Positions 58,875 to 64,000 of a DNA stretch of 64,000 nt are shown piece after piece; within the stretch, counting starts at the first letter, position 1, and the number at the start of each line of letters is the position of its first letter. A program made the translations under genes and the position numbers. The stretch comes from Fasciolopsis buskii (taxonomy: Eukaryota; Platyhelminthes; Trematoda; Plagiorchiida; Fasciolidae): assembly GCA_008360955.1 (NCBI GenBank), contig LUCM01002974.1, forward strand, positions 56,770-120,769, written 5' to 3'. The notes below the pieces were generated by a model. The model made no database searches, had not been told where the DNA came from, and saw nothing but the letters and a program-made list of their open reading frames with translations.

Positions 58875-59015
58875 AGAGGTAAAACGGTCAAAATTTTATC
58901 ATTCTGCCTGAATTTCGCGACTTTTAATCCTCCCACGGTGGTCAACTTCTTCATTTGACAGCCCTCTGGTGGTCATTATCCACTTCCTTTTCAATTAATG
59001 GAGAAATTAAGGGGA
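58875..59015 (+). repeat. tRNA-derived SINE, family 1, copy J (diverged)
   Basis: Plus-orientation copy: gaatttcgcgacttttaatc (degraded B box), ctcccacggtggtcaactt, catttgacagccctctgg, then a tail containing tcaattaatggagaaatt. The minus-strand open frame 58706-58954 is a shadow. Confidence 0.55.
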
Positions 59016-60049
59016 GAAAAAGCAAGTACCAGTGTAAGCAGATAGTTCGCGATGTAGCTGTTGTAAAAATCGAAACTACCGGGGAATGACTGGTTAACAG
59101 CTGCTGAAAATACTAAGCCCAGTGAGTACGGCATCATGGCATCCATCCCCGTGGATGCTACTTATGTTCAGCGAATAGAACTTGTTCTGTCCAAAAACTG
59201 TGATAGGAGAGAAGTCAGAAAACGGCGAGGGAAGAATCAGGTACACTTTGCGTACTGGATTAAGTGCATGCTGGATTTTTGTATTATTTATTTCCCACTC
59301 ATCTGCCTTTCATCTACGTCATCGTTTACTTACATAAATCTTTTGTTCGTCAAAAAGCGGGGTACTTCGCCGCTACGAAGGCTGAAGTTGTACTTCCACT
59401 GACTTAAAGCTTTCTCTCTATCTATGTTGAGCTTCTGACCTGAGAATCCCTCTCCTAACGGATAGAATAAGATGGAACGCTGGGAGAGGTAATCCCAATG
59501 CCAGTCCCAATTTTTTCAGACACGTGCGCTCGATTTTTATGCTACTGTGAATAAAAGTACTTTAATGCATATCCAAAGATTTTCCTTCCAATCTTATCAC
59601 GATCTTCCTGTGAACGGACATTGCTTTCTGAAAAAGTGAAACACTCCGGAAGACGGTCTGAATCGAAGTTTTTGTTGAACTTCCCAGTAAGAAGTTTCGT
59701 GTGGCTGGATATCAACTGATCATCTAGTGCAGATATCTTTCTAATTCGGATCCCTTCATTTTAGCGACATTTCAGTTGCGTATCTGGTCATTTTAGTCCA
59801 AACTAAAGTTTCTAGTGGGACATGCACCAATGTGGTAAAAATATCACATCCTCGTAACGCTTAGCCCACATATTCCGCCATAACTAACGAGAAATAGGTC
59901 ACAACGTACATGATCCTTGTGGTCTTTCCATCTTTCAAACCACTTCACATTGAAGAATCCAAACCCCAATGTGTTATTTTCACTGTACAATATAATGATA
60001 ACGGGTATGTCATGTTCGTGATTGAATACCACAGCACCCACTATCGTTA
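59016..60049. other. No gene recognised
   Basis: Frames 59136-59402 (plus) and 59844-60041 (minus) have no recognised motif. Confidence 0.3.
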
Positions 60050-60050
60050 A

Positions 60051-60118
<68 letters not shown>

Positions 60119-60127
60119 TTACTACTA
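60050..60127. repeat. (TAC)n microsatellite
   Basis: More than 20 copies of the TAC/ACT trinucleotide, with one T interruption near the end. Confidence 0.95.
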
Positions 60128-61819
60128 GCGCTATTACTTCATTACCTTTTAATGTATGCGCGAAGCACTAGGGCAATGAAAGGGAATTAACCCCTTGGGC
60201 TAGGGACCCACGGCAGTGTGAAAGGACCACCAACCGTGGTCCTGAAAGTTGGAATAAAATATAGCCAAAAAAGCTATCAAGAGTCTACTGTCCAGCAAAA
60301 GCGGATTTCATTCTTTGGGCGTGATGAATTGTCATAGAAAGACCACATTCCAAGACAGCCAACTACAATTGTACTGTAATATTTACCTTGTGTAGGTTTT
60401 ATTGTTAAATTCCATTATGTCACATTCAGGCTTATACAAGAGTTCACTTTTCTATCAGAATCAAAGGAAAAAGATAAATCTAAGTTAGCCTTTCATTTTA
60501 ATTCGTCTGTCCACGAAGAAATCCGCATAATCCATAAAAAGACTAATAAAACACGCACGGACATTAATCTTCACCGCTCACTTCAAAATGAAATGCGTTA
60601 CTCCATGAAAAGTTCGTCATAGAGGGAATTTAAATATATGCAATGTTCGGTACAACCCAAAAACCAACAGGTTTTTTTTTACAAAATGTTCCCTGCCAAA
60701 ATGCAGTTTCATTTGATCTTGTTCTTCTTTTCCTATCCCGCTTGCCTAGTTTGTATCTCTCTCTATCCGATCGATTTTCGTTCGTTAGTCGGCTCGGAGT
60801 TTGAATTTTCCGCCGAATTTCTTCGGCTCGGGTGTCGAACAAATATCTCATTGACTTGTCTGTTTTAACTCATCCCCATACGACCTTGTATGGTCGTATG
60901 GAATCTTAATTGTTCGTATCTCGTTGAAGAGCTGCTTTTTAATTGGTAATTACTCGTTAGATATGTTGAAACAATTGGATTTTCGGGCTGGAACAGGTGT
61001 TATAGGGAGTCCAAATGGTTACTGTGCAATGCATGTCATTGTCCGAAAATACCAACCATCTAGTTGTAGGGTTCGATGCAGTTCTGCAAAAGTTACTCAA
61101 AAGTGCAACTTACGCATTGCATAAACCTCAATTTTAACCGCTTTGTGAATACAGACCAGGAAAATACAATTAGATTCAGTGAAACTTGAAATTCACGCAA
61201 CCAAATCATTCGCATTCTCATGAGATTATTCGGTTCAAAGTTCATGAAATGACCGTTATACATAGACCAGTCGGAGTAACTTCCGTCGTCGAACTGTCAG
61301 CTTAACATGCCTGTAATCTTAGTGTTTTACATGTGGTCAAACTTGTTTGGAAATGCATCCCAAAGCGCTATGGGGAACAACGAAGGGGGTGAGTAAGTAC
61401 ACGTGATCATTTGTGGACTAGGAATTCGCGTCCGAGGTTTCTTTGACTTAAAGCAAGATGTGCACAAAAGCAGACAGCATGCTTCGTGCTGAATACATAT
61501 ATTTAGATATTTCTTCTGAGAGTTTTAAGATGCTAAGCAAAACTCTATTCAGTTTTTCCCACGCATAAGCTTAATGTGTTGATCAAATACATGCAGTCAT
61601 AACCGAGAACATGTTGCCAGTGAATCCTGGATAAAATATTATTCAAATTCGAGGATTTTCAAAGACTTTTCTAAACAGTGTCTTCTCTCTGGAGACTGAC
61701 TTTACGGAAATGCGACATTTCAAGAAAATAAAATGAAAACCTACGCATGTGTTCGAATATCGCGGCCGAGAGTGAGGACATTCAACATTTGCTTCGTTTG
61801 ATTTGTCGTGTATTGCATT
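60128..61819. other. No confident gene; perfect 10-bp hairpin
   Basis: A perfect inverted repeat ccatacgacc ... ggtcgtatgg with a 6-base loop lies at 60876-60901. A donor-like GAAGGGG|GTGAGT at 61389 follows an open run from an acceptor-like gaactgtcag (61300), about 29 codons, with no family. Frames around 60630-60870 on both strands are unrecognised. Confidence 0.3.
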
Positions 61820-61920
61820 GGCCGACGGTGACCATATAAGTTAGGTTACTGTCACTGACCAAAAGTATGCGGAGATCCGAATCCCCGATCCGCCAGCCAC
61901 TTGTTTGGTGATAGACGGTA
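61820..61920 (+). repeat. tRNA-derived SINE, family 1, copy M (diverged, partial)
   Basis: Head ggccgacggtgaccatata, B-box region cggagatccgaatcccc and body start gatccgccagccacttg. No recognisable tail. Confidence 0.42.
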
Positions 61921-62814
61921 GTTCGCTCTCGTCCATGTCGTTACCATGTTTGGTCTGCTGGGGACTTGTATGGTTCTAGGTCATTCCAATTTTCTCGTTC
62001 ATGAGAGCCGCTTTGCTCATCCGTAGTGTCACTACGAGACACCCTTCCGCCACACGAATGCGTCAAGTGTATGGTAGAAAATATTTGTGAAAGCATTTGG
62101 TTTAAGTCAGCGCAATAGAAACGGCTTGCGGAGATGTAAACCATAGGACTCTTGTGCATTAAGATTGTTGGTATACAGTCCGGTGGTCAGCAGATTTTTA
62201 TCCGTCCTTGGACGACCGAGGTACTGTATTAAAGAATTTCTGTTACCATTAGGGCACCATTACTGTGAAAAGACGGGAATTCAAAAGCTTTCTTTTGGGA
62301 AATTGACTTAGACCACTGTAATTATTAATGTCAGCACCAATGCGTAACACGTTCACTTTGTTGATCAACCCACCCAATTTAACTGGAAAAGATGTAACTT
62401 ACAGACGAGAACAAATTGAAGCAACTTCTTGAAATCGATTTTCACTATTGCTGAAGGGCCGTTCTGGAGCAACGTGACCGAGATTAGTAGACGTCTAAGG
62501 AAGCAAAGAACGATGGAAAAAAGACATGGGGTAAAATTTTTGCAAATTGACTGACTTGATCTTTAATGTCTTCCTGTCTGAGTCCCTTTCAGAATGCAAA
62601 ACGAATTAGTCAGCATCAAATGATTAATCCCGACATCGAAGCCTTTCACTCACAATAAATATCCCTCGTTCCGTAATAAGTGTGCATCAGTTCTTCTTAC
62701 CTAATGACAACCATTTTGTTTCTCCAAGCGAAACCATCATGTGGATGGACAATAGCTTAGAGTTCTTCGTAAAAGCACCTAAACGGTGTATTTCAAATTT
62801 AATCATTTTTGAAA
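61921..62814. other. No gene recognised
   Basis: Unique-looking DNA. The minus frame 61941-62159 is unrecognised. Confidence 0.3.
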
Positions 62815-62960
62815 ATTATTTCATTATTGAAAGAACGGCGTGCATCGATTTTGTGAACGGGATCAAATCCAAGAGAGAGCTACCAAGTGGGCTAATGAAT
62901 CGGGGATAGGAGCAATCCAGCCAGCCGGATGACTTTGACCGATTTAGCAGAGTCGGTCAT
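62815..62960 (-). repeat. tRNA-derived SINE, family 1, copy N (diverged)
   Basis: The plus strand shows the tail (tttcattattgaaagaa), body (gagctaccaagtgggctaat, gaatcggggataggagcaat) and degraded head. The order fits a minus-orientation copy. The plus frame 62682-62909 runs into it. Confidence 0.5.
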
Positions 62961-64000
62961 AAAAAAGTAAAAAGCGCTTTTTCACCTTCAGCCCATTCTT
63001 CGGGTTGATCGAATTCAGTGACGTTACTGATGCGAATTTGGAAAATCATAGGCACTTGATAATCACGTCTTGTGCATGCGGATAATGAGACCACACTGAC
63101 TGTAATAGATAGGTTCTCTTCATTCAAAAGGGATGAGATTCAACTATTCCTATTGTATGATCAGCAGTATAAACATGCCGCCTGAAGTGTCTCGCGGAAC
63201 AATGGATCCAAGAGCCCGATCGTTCGTTTCGTTCACATTTTAGCTCACATTGATCTGGTTGTCAGATTGCATGACCATTACACTCAATCGGCACTTCAGT
63301 TGCCCATGGCTTACACACTTTTACATGCCGTGAAGTCTTGCTGGAACAAGCTAAGTGGAACACACACACACATGCACATACCACTCTTATCGTCAACGTA
63401 GACAGTGACTGGTAACTGGCATTAGTTTCGATGATAATTCGGAGTATTGGTACCCTCCACGACAGACATTCAAATTTCGCATATCAGCAACGGCTTCTAT
63501 TTTGACTTTTTCCTAAGTTCCATTACCATTCTTAATTGGCTGCTCAGTCCTCCAGATCACACTGCCTTGGGGAATGCTGAACTCGTATTCGTCGTTACAC
63601 TATACTGGCTGTCCTATTTACCAATCACAACTCATCGAACTAATCTTGGATCTGATTTAATTTTGATGTGCATTTGTCTGCTTTTTCGATCTGGTCTATC
63701 GATCAATTTTTATTTAGAATAATAGATTTAATTAAAAGTCAAAAATTGCAAAATTGTTTACCTCTGATTGTATTTCGCTGTCAGAAATGTTTTTCTTGCA
63801 CAGGTGATTATGGCCTACGTAAGAATGAACCTCTTACAAATCAACGTGTCTTTGACTTAACATCCGTTCTGGAATAGTCTCTGCCCGTGATCTTTAAATT
63901 TTGTTACACAGGATCGGCCATGCATTGTTCGGACCGGTATGTCAATAAACTACTACAAAATGTCAGCTGGTGGTGAGCACGGATTTCGTAGATGAGGATG
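62961..64000. other. No gene recognised
   Basis: A short (CA)n lies at about 63360-63372. The plus frames 63447-63722 (hydrophobic) and 63668-63877 are open but have no motif or splice context that I trust. Confidence 0.3.

Noticed and set aside
1..64000. CRISPR arrays, rRNA, bacterial operons, riboswitches, phage genes
   Set aside because: No regularly spaced direct repeats, no ribosomal words, no long collinear open frames or ribosome-binding sites; the sequence is eukaryotic in character.

Overview
This window reads as non-coding or intronic nuclear DNA from a metazoan, and most likely a flatworm (Platyhelminthes). The argument is indirect. No protein-coding gene runs through the window. 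Instead there are simple-sequence tracts, many diverged tRNA-derived SINEs, degraded LINE and DNA-transposon fragments, and short open segments bounded by GT/AG splice-type signals. CG dinucleotides do not look depleted, which suits an invertebrate. The LINE C-terminal motif (GGQ-MTWQRGM ... RGWGPKDS ... REQWRSC) and a hammerhead-ribozyme repeat family fit flatworm genomes. This assignment is inference and was not searched.

Layout. 0-10 kb: pyrimidine-rich DNA, three SINE copies (1.3, 4.2 and 5.0 kb), a (TG)n/(CA)n pair and long featureless tracts. 9.8-10.7 kb: a possible small exon, then the 3' end of a LINE with its (GAT)n tail. 12.9-14.4 kb and 19.4-19.8 kb: CG-richer patches. 17.0 kb: the best candidate internal exon. 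20-28 kb: a weak copia-like fragment, microsatellites, a LINE fossil (24.1 kb), copy 1 of an unclassified repeat (25.2 kb) and a SINE (26.9 kb). 31-36 kb: hammerhead copy 1, two more possible exons and an (ATCC)n(ATAC)n tract. 37-45 kb: SINEs, copy 2 of the unclassified repeat (40.5 kb), and hammerhead copies 2 (41.0 kb, minus) and 3 (45.1 kb). 49.3 kb: a 311-bp insertion with a large inverted repeat and a 14-bp target-site duplication. 51.8 kb: a DDE transposase relic. 52-63 kb: seven more SINE copies, hammerhead copy 4 (58.1 kb), (TA)n and (TAC)n tracts.

Most interesting signal. Four dispersed copies, at 31.3, 41.0, 45.1 and 58.1 kb, belong to one self-complementary repeat. Its four-copy consensus reproduces a type I hammerhead ribozyme: CUGANGA, a short helix II, GAAA, a very short palindromic helix III, a GUC cleavage triplet, and a long helix I whose arms pair in several copies with structure-preserving changes. 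Each copy here is damaged at a key position, so these look like fossils of a mobile ribozyme-carrying element. A second candidate ribozyme-like motif sits in the inverted-repeat insertion at 49.5 kb, which resembles a Penelope-like retroelement with a 5' inversion.

If a host gene crosses the window, it is probably on the plus strand with small exons and multi-kilobase introns (candidates at 9.83, 17.05, 32.73 and 35.19 kb, with compatible phases). This is a hypothesis only. The remaining open frames look like chance or repeat-derived ORFs.
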